The translations under genes were made by a program, and so were the position numbers. The notes beneath the pieces are model-generated. The model did no database searches. It was not told where the DNA came from and saw nothing but the letters and a program-made list of their open reading frames with translations. From an uncultured Pirellulaceae bacterium (GTDB lineage Bacteria > Planctomycetota > Planctomycetia > Pirellulales > Pirellulaceae), in NCBI GenBank assembly GCA_947258905.1, contig CAMYKF010000727.1:1-6118 (forward strand): a DNA stretch of 6,118 bases, read 5' to 3'. Of this stretch, positions 1 to 5,169 are shown one piece after another. Each line of letters starts with the position of its first letter. The first letter of the stretch is position 1.

Positions 1-1
1 G

Positions 2-1462
2 CGGTTTTCCGACGATGGCGGTCAGCTGCTGGGATGTGACTACAACGGTAATGTCATGCTGTGGAACGCCGCCGATCACAAAAAAATCTGGCGCAAAAAG
101 GAACTCTCGGGTGACATTGTCTGGGGTCACTTCATCGATGACGAAACGATCGTGGTCGTGGACACCGATGATGCGTTCTATTTGCTGAACCGCGATAACG
201 GGCAGGCCACCAAAAAAGACATCAAACTGCCTGCCGCGGCCGGGTTCGTATTGTCGCCGGACAAAAAGGTGGCTTGGTGCGGCGGCAATAACGTGTTGTG
301 CGGCTGGGACCTGGAAACCGCCGACCGGGTCTTTCCATCGGACGAAGGCATGCAACTGGCCGAGGGCCTGGACCATGCGAGTCTGCTGGGCGGCCGCCTG
401 TTTACCACATCCGGACAGCCGACGGTCACCGTACGCGATCTTGATACCGGCCAGGTCGTTTACGAAATCGATCCATCCAGGCATCAGGAAACAACGTGGT
501 CTCCGCTGCACTTGCTGCCGTCAGCCGATGGCATGATCGTCCACTCCACCGGCGGTTTTCTGGTGGTTGAACCCCGATCGGGCGAAGTGCTGCATAGCCG
601 GGAACAAACCAATCAGGGACTGTTCAGCGCCACACAGCCCCACATGTTTGCGTATGTGGAAGAAGACAATCGCAGCGTGCGGCTGCATGACGTGCTGGGC
701 AAACGAAAATCGCGTTTGCTGCGACTTCAGCAGGATGCCAACGGTTTCAGCAAACTGGCCATGCTCGATGAACAGTTTCTGGCGCTAACCAACAATGATT
801 ACCCGCGGGAACTGCAAATCTGGTCGCTGCCGGAAAACCGCATCGTCGATCGTTATCTGTCGGAGGACTACTTCGAAATGTCAGGGGCTGCCGGTGCCAT
901 GATCGCCGGCGTCAATAACGAGCAGCGGCTGGTTGTGTTCGCCTCGCCGCAACTGGACGATCAGCCGCTGGACCCGCGACGGTTTCAGGAACTGATGGAG
1001 CAACTTGATTCGCCCGAATACCGGGTGCGCAACCAGGCGACCCGGCAATTGATGCAGGGCGGCACCGCAGTCGTGGCACAGCTGGAGGCGGTGCGACCGA
1101 CAACCGCCGAGGCGCGGATGCGCATCGAAAGGATCCGCGGTCGCGTCAACGCATCGCGACTTCCCAACCTGGATCGTGCACTGGACGGCGATCCGCGTCT
1201 GGCCAGCAACGTCGAAGTCGCCTGCGTCGATCCCGACGGGCGGTATGTGCTGGCCGCCAAACGCAAGGGCTGGCGATCCGAGCTGCTCCTGTGCCGCGTG
1301 GTGGATGAAGAACGATATGAAATCGCCGGAAGCGGAGATCTGCGCTCCCGCGCCAATTTGATCGAACCTGCCTGGCAGCAACCCGACACCTTTGTGGTTG
1401 GCTATGCCGATGGAACCATGGATGTCATCCAGGTAGATGTTCCCGGTGCCCGGCTGCGTTGA
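2..1462 (+). CDS. WD40-like beta-propeller protein with embedded HEAT-like segment, 5'-truncated by the window
   Basis: The reading frame is open from position 2. The first ATG at 56 is not the real start, because the 18 codons before it already encode a propeller strand pair (FSDDGGQLLGCDYNGNVMLW). The visible 486 residues contain repeated blade-like units with the pattern hydrophobic strand, Gly/Asp turn, then [VL]x[LV]WD or a variant: LCGWDLETA, VTVRDLDTGQ, LQIWSLPEN, VRLHDVLGK, MDVIQVD. A HEAT-like helical segment (about nt 971-1165, LDSPEYRVRNQATRQL) interrupts the propeller, and blade-like sequence resumes after it. The family role is protein-protein scaffolding; no catalytic residues are visible and the partner is unknown. 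Any signal peptide or N-terminal domain (planctomycetes often fuse propellers to kinases or cytochrome modules) would lie outside the window. It ends at TGA 1460-1462, convergent with fabH. I am confident it is coding and propeller-like, less so about the blade count. Confidence 0.87.
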   Translation, partial: RFSDDGGQLLGCDYNGNVMLWNAADHKKIWRKKELSGDIVWGHFIDDETIVVVDTDDAFYLLNRDNGQATKKDIKLPAAAGFVLSPDKKVAWCGGNNVLCGWDLETADRVFPSDEGMQLAEGLDHASLLGGRLFTTSGQPTVTVRDLDTGQVVYEIDPSRHQETTWSPLHLLPSADGMIVHSTGGFLVVEPRSGEVLHSREQTNQGLFSATQPHMFAYVEEDNRSVRLHDVLGKRKSRLLRLQQDANGFSKLAMLDEQFLALTNNDYPRELQIWSLPENRIVDRYLSEDYFEMSGAAGAMIAGVNNEQRLVVFASPQLDDQPLDPRRFQELMEQLDSPEYRVRNQATRQLMQGGTAVVAQLEAVRPTTAEARMRIERIRGRVNASRLPNLDRALDGDPRLASNVEVACVDPDGRYVLAAKRKGWRSELLLCRVVDEERYEIAGSGDLRSRANLIEPAWQQPDTFVVGYADGTMDVIQVDVPGARLR

Positions 1463-1490
1463 CTCGATTCAGCTGCGCGAGATCGATCGC

Positions 1491-2543
1491 TCAACCCTGG
1501 TAGATGCACGAACCCCAGGTCAGGCCCGCACCGAATCCGCACATCAGAATGCGACTATCAAGAGTCGCCACGCCATCCTTGATGGCTTCGTCCAGCAACA
1601 ACGGAATGCTGGCCGCCGACGTGTTGCCGTAATTCTGCAGATTCACATACACTTTTTCCTGCGCAATATTCACGTCCTGCAGAGCCGCGTCGATGATGCG
1701 CAAGTTGGCCTGGTGCAACAGTAACAGGTCGATGTCGTCGATCGACAGGTTCGCCATCTCAAGCACTTCCTTGATGGCTTGCGGAATAATTCGCACTGCC
1801 CATTTAAAGACCGGCTTGCCGTTCATCTTCAAAAACTGCTGACGCTCACGCAACACCTGTTCGGAGGCCGGCATGCGGGAACCGGACCCCGGAACGGTGA
1901 TCAGATTTCCCAGATCGCCGGCCGTCCCCAGCCGCCACGACAGAATACCCGGCCCCGAATTCTCGGTTGCCTGCGGATCGGCAGTCACCAAAACGGCACC
2001 GGCAGCATCGCCAAACAACGGATACGTCTTGACGTCCTGCGGATCGATCACGCGTGACATGGCATCGGCGCCAATCACCAGGATGTTGCGAAACGAACCG
2101 GTCTTGATGAACTGGCTGGCTACCATCAGGCCGTAAGTAAAACCCGAGCAAGCGGCGTTCAAATCCATGCCAACGGCCTTGCATTTAAGCATGTCCTGAA
2201 CCAAAGCCGAGGTCGACGGAGTGAAATGGTCCGGAGTCATCGTGGCCACAATAATCAGGTCGAGATCGTCGGCCGAAACGCCCGCTCGCTTGAGACAGTC
2301 CCGGGCTGCCAGAAAGGCGATGTCGCTGGTCGCCTGATCCGGCGCGCAATGACGACGCTCCAGAATCCCGGTCCGCTGCACAATCCATTCTTCATCGCAA
2401 CCGAGCTCGGTCAGATCGCTGTTTCGCACGACTCGCTCGGGAACATAGGATCCCGCGGCCACGATCCGGATTCCCCGCAAGCAGTTGGTAGGTGGCTTTG
2501 GCTCAGGAATCGTCTTGCCTTGAGTACTAACAATGGACGCCAT
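1491..2543 (-). CDS. fabH: Beta-ketoacyl-ACP synthase III (FabH, KAS III)
   Basis: Complete 350-residue cytoplasmic thiolase-fold condensing enzyme. The family condenses an acyl-CoA primer with malonyl-ACP to start type II fatty acid synthesis. The triad is intact: Cys132 in NAACSGFTYGL, His277 in LLLHQAN, Asn307 in NYGNTSAAS. The CoA-site motif EEWIVQRTGI (Trp53, Arg57) and the C-terminal glycine-rich GFGAGLTWGS are present. It is longer than E. coli FabH (317 aa) by about 20 N-terminal residues and about 13 residues between Cys and His. The latter lie around residues 218-240 (GSRMPASEQVLRERQQF), a form I have seen in other phyla. The ATG at 2543 is the plausible start although only a distant AGGA precedes it; the conserved core begins near residue 24 (GIRIVAAGSYVPE), so a shorter start cannot be excluded. 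No plsX, rpmF or acpP flanks it, so it appears to be a single-gene unit. 2-alkylquinolone or other secondary-metabolite KASIII paralogs are less likely given the intact FabH motifs. Confidence 0.96.
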   Translation of the reverse strand: MASIVSTQGKTIPEPKPPTNCLRGIRIVAAGSYVPERVVRNSDLTELGCDEEWIVQRTGILERRHCAPDQATSDIAFLAARDCLKRAGVSADDLDLIIVATMTPDHFTPSTSALVQDMLKCKAVGMDLNAACSGFTYGLMVASQFIKTGSFRNILVIGADAMSRVIDPQDVKTYPLFGDAAGAVLVTADPQATENSGPGILSWRLGTAGDLGNLITVPGSGSRMPASEQVLRERQQFLKMNGKPVFKWAVRIIPQAIKEVLEMANLSIDDIDLLLLHQANLRIIDAALQDVNIAQEKVYVNLQNYGNTSAASIPLLLDEAIKDGVATLDSRILMCGFGAGLTWGSCIYQG

Positions 2544-2960
2544 AAAAGGGCTGCTTTTCCTGTCTGTGTCGCAAACGAAGTTGCAGGAACCAGGTTACCT
2601 CCTGACGGCGGATGCTGGGCACCTGATGAGCCAAGTTTCGGGACATTTCCGGCCCCGGTCAAGGTTGTATAGGTCTGCGAAAACGTTGTTTGAGAGTAAT
2701 CATCCCGATGAACAGGAACAACCGTTATCGCTTGTCGGCCGGCTCCCGGGGCCAATGCGCAGATGCTGCCAGTCGATCGTATATTGAAATCGCTTGAATG
2801 CTTGACCGTCATACAATCCTGTGCAGACTCTGGCCAACGGTGTGGCTAACGTTTGAACAGCCCAAACGGCCCGCAATTGGCAAGCTCAAACCCTGCGTAA
2901 AGATGCGAATAACGTGGCAGAAACGCGTCTAGGGCGAGGTTTCGTCCATTTTCGCTACCT

Positions 2961-2978
2961 CACCCCCAGATGGGGGTG
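2961..2978 (+). promoter_or_regulatory. Perfect GC-rich hairpin in the leader of the NRDE gene
   Basis: CACCCCC (2961-2967) and GGGGGTG (2972-2978) are exact inverted complements separated by the four bases AGAT. No T-run follows, so it is not a standard rho-independent terminator. It lies 82 bp upstream of the ATG at 3061 and could be an mRNA leader structure, an operator or a pause site. It also argues that this stretch is untranslated rather than an N-terminal extension of the downstream protein. The function is unknown. Confidence 0.5.
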
Positions 2979-3047
2979 TCGGTCCGTTTCATATGCGTTA
3001 AATTGGCGTGTCATTGAGATAACTGGCCCACAACAACGCCATTCATC

Positions 3048-3054
3048 GAAAGAG
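3048..3054 (+). promoter_or_regulatory. Shine-Dalgarno-like site that decides the NRDE gene start
   Basis: The purine run GAAAGAG ends six bases before ATG 3061. It supports that start over the in-frame ATG at 2914, whose 49 extra codons have no resemblance to the family and run through the 2961-2978 hairpin. Confidence 0.6.
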
Positions 3055-3060
3055 CATAAC

Positions 3061-3834
3061 ATGAGCCTGTTGGCAATTCTGTATCATCTTGTTCCAGAGT
3101 CCCCCATTTTGGTGGCTGCCAACCGGGAAGAAAGTTTCGATCGGGTTTGCCCAACGCCCAGTATTCAATCAGGCAAGCCACGTATTCTGGCCAGCATCGA
3201 TCAGCAAACCAGCGGCACTTATCTGGGTGTCAATCAATCCGGGATGTTTTGCGGATTAACGACGCGTCGCAAGCTGTATGTGCCGCCATCACCCAAGTCA
3301 CGTGGCAGCCTGTGTCGCGAGATGCTCAAAACCGGTTCAGCCCGGCAGGCCGTTGACTTGGCTCTCGAGGAGCTGCACAGCAATCAATATGATGGCGCCA
3401 ACTTTGTCGTTGCCGACTCCGAGAGCGGTTGGGTTGTCCACGCCGGCAACGATGTCAATGTGGTGAAATTGCGGGAAGGCCTCAGCATTGTCGGCAACAT
3501 GGATGTCGACGATCCGATGGACGAACGGTCCTCGATGGCTCGTCGTCTGCTGACTCTGCAGATGCTGGATTCGCCGGTGAAATTCCTGGCGGTGGCCAGC
3601 AAGGTGTTTGCCCGGGCTCCGCTGGGGGCGGGACGTCCGAGCATGGTGATTCGCCAGCCGAATTTCGGCACCGTCAGTTCCACGTTGATCTCGCTGGGCA
3701 AGAAGCCCCGCGACGCCATCTATCAGTACTGCAATGGTTCGCCCGACCAGGCCAAGTTCGAGGATTACTCGCCATTATTGCGTGACATTCTCAGCCGGGG
3801 CTTGCGCGAGTCCCGCACGCGTGCCAGCGCCTGA
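3061..3834 (+). CDS. NRDE/TANGO2-family protein (Ser2 variant)
   Basis: 257-residue protein, close to the usual NRDE/TANGO2 size of about 250-280. The N-terminus has the family order: MSLLAILYHL strand, a short turn with SPILVAANREESFDR (the NRDE signature as NREE, about residues 21-24), then a Gly-Thr-Tyr-Leu-Gly-Val-Asn segment (TYLGVNQSGMFCGLTTRR) matching the family's 'GT-W-G-N--G-----TN-R' block. Later conserved pieces are YDGANFVVADSESGW and LSIVGNMDVDDP, where the family has 'G-NL-V-d' and 'l-Nd-----W'. The family is related by fold to Ntn hydrolases and human TANGO2 is linked to lipid/haem metabolism, but the bacterial biochemical activity is not settled. The second residue is Ser rather than the usual Cys (MC-L), discussed as a finding. 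There is no signal peptide, so it is probably cytoplasmic. The gene stands alone, with a terminator about 20 bp after the TGA. Confidence 0.88.
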   Translation: MSLLAILYHLVPESPILVAANREESFDRVCPTPSIQSGKPRILASIDQQTSGTYLGVNQSGMFCGLTTRRKLYVPPSPKSRGSLCREMLKTGSARQAVDLALEELHSNQYDGANFVVADSESGWVVHAGNDVNVVKLREGLSIVGNMDVDDPMDERSSMARRLLTLQMLDSPVKFLAVASKVFARAPLGAGRPSMVIRQPNFGTVSSTLISLGKKPRDAIYQYCNGSPDQAKFEDYSPLLRDILSRGLRESRTRASA

Positions 3835-3853
3835 TCAAACTGACTCTGCTCAC

Positions 3854-3890
3854 CAAAAAAAGCGGCCCCAAAATCGGGTCGCTTTTTTTG
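3854..3890. terminator. Bidirectional rho-independent terminator
   Basis: The A7 run 3855-3861, then GCGGCCC (3862-3868), a seven-base loop, GGGTCGC (3876-3882) and the T7 run 3883-3889 form one long stem with C3854-G3890 at its base. Read on +, it ends NRDE transcription just after the stop at 3834, and the one non-Watson-Crick position (G3865-T3879) is a G-U pair. Read on -, the same DNA gives a stem followed by T7, but that position becomes an A-C mismatch, so termination should be weaker. On - it would end transcripts from the nuclease-like gene and the small ORFs. Confidence 0.9.
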
Positions 3891-3891
3891 T

Positions 3892-3930
3892 TCCTCATCC
3901 TCTTCCTCGTCGTCGTCGTAATCGTAATCG
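3892..3930. repeat. Imperfect trinucleotide (TNN: TCC/TCG/TAA) tract
   Basis: Thirteen successive T-starting triplets, including TCG TCG TCG TCG and TCG TAA TCG TAA TCG, form a low-complexity tract directly after the terminator. Read on -, it encodes the Asp/Glu/Tyr run of the small acidic frame. It may be a slippage-prone microsatellite or the remnant of an acidic coding segment. Confidence 0.6.
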
Positions 3931-3957
3931 AGGGCGCTAAAACTCCCGACCCTCAAG

Positions 3958-4077
3958 CTATGCCTGCGGCGTTACCGCCAGCAAGTGATGTGAGTCCTGC
4001 CACCGCGTGAACTGGATGGCCAGCGGTTTCGAGCCTGACAACTCGCGAAGCGGCGTGCATGTTTCGGTGGTATTCAT
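3958..4077 (-). CDS. Possible 39-residue small protein downstream of the nuclease-like gene
   Basis: ATG at 4077-4075 to TAG at 3960-3958 encodes 39 residues starting MNTTETCTPLRELSGSKPLA and ending HHLLAVTPQA. About 28 of 38 third codon positions are G or C, as in the neighbouring real genes, and the peptide is balanced rather than Arg/Ala/Pro-skewed as shadow frames usually are. It is on the same strand as the nuclease-like gene and 59 bp after it, so it could be co-transcribed up to the shared terminator. There is no visible Shine-Dalgarno site. It may be a genuine small gene, or the 5' half of a frameshifted gene continuing into the acidic frame. No homology is recognised. Confidence 0.35.
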   Translation of the reverse strand: MNTTETCTPLRELSGSKPLAIQFTRWQDSHHLLAVTPQA

Positions 4078-4101
4078 GCCGCAATGATAGAGGCTGGCGA
4101 T

Positions 4102-4113
4102 CCGCGATCGCGG
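4102..4113. repeat. 12-bp perfect palindrome CCGCGATCGCGG
   Basis: A self-complementary 12-mer sits in the 59-bp spacer between the nuclease-like gene stop (4137) and the small ORF start (4077). It contains GCGATCGC. It could be an operator-like site, a short mRNA hairpin or chance in GC-rich DNA; only one copy is seen here. Confidence 0.4.
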
Positions 4114-4136
4114 TCACAATCGATGCGGCGTTGTGA

Positions 4137-4883
4137 TCAGGCGGCTCTTGTCGACTTTTTCGGACTGGCTTTGGCTCGTCTTTTCAGACTAACCTTTTTC
4201 GCGACGGCGGATTTTTTGCGGGTGGCAGGCGCAAACCGGTACTGCAGGCTGTTGCCGGATTTGCCGCACTGTTTAACGGTGCCGGTCTTGCGCAGGACGT
4301 AGGCAATTCGCTGCGCTACCCAGCGATCAATGCCCATGGCGTCGGCAATCTCCCGCGTGCCAAATGTTTTGGGCAAGCTGCCCGGCAACAACGCACGCAA
4401 GTCGCCACGCGTGCGATAAACGTCCTCGCTAACGACACTCAACAACTGCTGGTCCTGCACCTTGAACTGGCCGCGGCGGCGGTTACGGCGGCGGAACGGA
4501 TACCGTGTTTCCTCAATTTCGATCAAGGGTATCCGCAATGTCAAACGGCGATGCGGAAAGACGGATGTGAAATACAAAAGCTCGTGAAACACGTCCAGCC
4601 GGTCGCACCGTTTGGGACTCCAGCGGCGACTCAGTTCCGCTCCATCCTCGCCTTCCAGTTTGACGAGCCGCCGCCGCGCAATCAGCGGCTTGATGACTTC
4701 CACATCATGTTGCTTCAGCAGGTCACGGGTCTTGTCACGAATCGATGACAAACCGCTGTGCTGCACCTCGATCAATCGCTGGCCGTCAACAATGTCGATG
4801 CGATAGCGGCCCACGGTCACTTCGATTTCCGCCTGCGGACCGGCGTAGTGTTCCTTGAGTTGTCGGTGCAGCGTGGTTTCCAT
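4137..4883 (-). CDS. Putative PD-(D/E)XK-like nuclease with winged-helix-like region and basic tail
   Basis: Complete 248-residue soluble protein, function unproven. Residues 19-41 read EIEVTVGRYRIDIV then LIEVQ, giving Glu19/Glu21, Asp30 and Glu39-x-Gln41. This is the strand-turn-strand D...ExQ layout of PD-(D/E)XK variants, with Gln in place of Lys as in CoiA-like competence proteins. A helix (SSIRDKTRDLLKQH) and strand (VEVIKPL) follow, as expected for that fold. Residues 85-135 (RRWSPKRCDRLDVFHELLYF) are strongly patterned, and I recall similar uncharacterised planctomycete proteins. Residues 173-217 (FGTREIADAMGIDRWVAQRI, then GTVKQCGKSGN and LQYRF) resemble a winged helix-turn-helix. 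Residues 222-248 are a Lys/Arg/Ala/Ser-rich tail like histone H1. Together these suggest DNA binding or processing. ATG 4883 lacks a good Shine-Dalgarno site but gives a sensible N-terminus (METTLHRQLKEHY). Alternatives are a catalytically dead DNA-binding protein or a transcription factor. Confidence 0.85.
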   Translation of the reverse strand: METTLHRQLKEHYAGPQAEIEVTVGRYRIDIVDGQRLIEVQHSGLSSIRDKTRDLLKQHDVEVIKPLIARRRLVKLEGEDGAELSRRWSPKRCDRLDVFHELLYFTSVFPHRRLTLRIPLIEIEETRYPFRRRNRRRGQFKVQDQQLLSVVSEDVYRTRGDLRALLPGSLPKTFGTREIADAMGIDRWVAQRIAYVLRKTGTVKQCGKSGNSLQYRFAPATRKKSAVAKKVSLKRRAKASPKKSTRAA

Positions 4884-5169
4884 GGTGGGTGGATTGTGCT
4901 TGCCTGTTGGCGGCCGAAAGCATACCTGAACCGTTGGAAATTACACGAAACGACCCATCGGGTCTTGAGCAATCTGACCTGGCCCGGCCGGATGTTTCCA
5001 TCACCCGGGGTTTTGACTACGCTGGGTGGATTGCCAGCAAGCTTTTTTGGCGAACTTCCTGCCTGATTCCCAACATTTTTCGTCTCTGGCCGAACTTCGT
5101 TCGTAAACTGGCGGACGGAATGGGGGTGCTTTTTTTCGCGCCCATTGGCATGTCTTTCCGGAGTCCTCG
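4884..5169. other. 286-bp divergent spacer upstream of the nuclease-like and S41 genes
   Basis: It should contain both divergent promoters, but I find no convincing -35/-10 pair. Small inverted repeats are visible: GACCC-ATC-GGGTC at 4952-4964, and an imperfect AATGGG...CCCATT stem with a T7 loop at 5119-5146. Open frames through here on both strands are shadows with Arg/Pro-rich, patternless peptides. Confidence 0.55.
5159..5163 (+). promoter_or_regulatory. Shine-Dalgarno site of the S41 peptidase gene
   Basis: CGGAG lies six bases before ATG 5170. It fixes the start directly ahead of a clean signal peptide. Confidence 0.6.

Larger units (their letters stand above)
2544..3060. other. 517-bp divergent intergenic region between fabH and the NRDE gene
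   Basis: This gap should hold the promoters and leaders of both divergent genes. Frames on either strand give compositionally random peptides without domain-like patterning, so I see no gene. A TACAAT hexamer (2812-2817) resembles a -10 box, but the nearest TTGAAA and TTGAAT lie 22 and 12 bp away, so I do not call a promoter. Visible structure consists of a strong hairpin (2961-2978, listed separately) and an imperfect tandem 12-bp-spaced pair TGGCCAACG / TGGCTAACG (2831-2839 and 2843-2851). The size is large for a plain spacer, so an unrecognised small RNA or regulatory leader is possible but not shown. Confidence 0.6.
3765..3971 (-). pseudogene. Asp/Glu-rich small reading frame, possibly the 3' half of a broken gene
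   Basis: The frame is open from 3971 (after an in-frame TAA at 3972-3974) to 3765. It encodes an acidic run (ALDYDYDDDEEEDEEQKK) followed by RPDFGAAFFGEQSQF. There is no ATG or GTG; the only usual start is TTG at 3956, without a good ribosome site. The Asp and Glu codons mix GAT/GAC and GAG/GAA, so the run is not a pure trinucleotide expansion, which mildly supports past selection as protein. Against this, it runs through the terminator stem and overlaps the last 70 bases of the NRDE gene in antisense. It lies +1 relative to the 39-codon ORF just upstream on the same strand and overlaps it by 14 bases, so a single indel would join them into a protein of roughly 100 residues. No family is recognised. 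Confidence 0.25.

Noticed and set aside
881..1381. 166-codon minus-strand open frame
   Set aside because: It is a shadow of the propeller gene, with His/Arg/Gln-rich sequence and no recognisable motif.
1463..1490. Terminator between the propeller gene and fabH
   Set aside because: Only a four-pair GCGA/TCGC stem exists in the 28-bp gap, with no T-run on either strand.
2533..2787. 84-codon plus-strand frame in the fabH-NRDE gap
   Set aside because: The peptide shows no domain pattern or signal peptide, it overlaps the fabH start in antisense and there is no Shine-Dalgarno site.
2411..2812. 133-codon minus-strand frame overlapping the fabH start
   Set aside because: It overlaps fabH in another phase and reads as low-information sequence; no ribosome site or family resemblance is visible.
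2784..2817. Sigma70-like promoter (TTGAAA/TTGAAT with TACAAT)
   Set aside because: Spacers of 22 and 12 bp fall outside the usual 16-18 bp, so the hexamers are probably chance.
2914..3060. 49-codon upstream extension of the NRDE reading frame from ATG 2914
   Set aside because: The extension does not resemble the family, contains the GC-rich hairpin, and the ATG at 3061 has a Shine-Dalgarno-like GAAAGAG and starts exactly at the family N-terminus.
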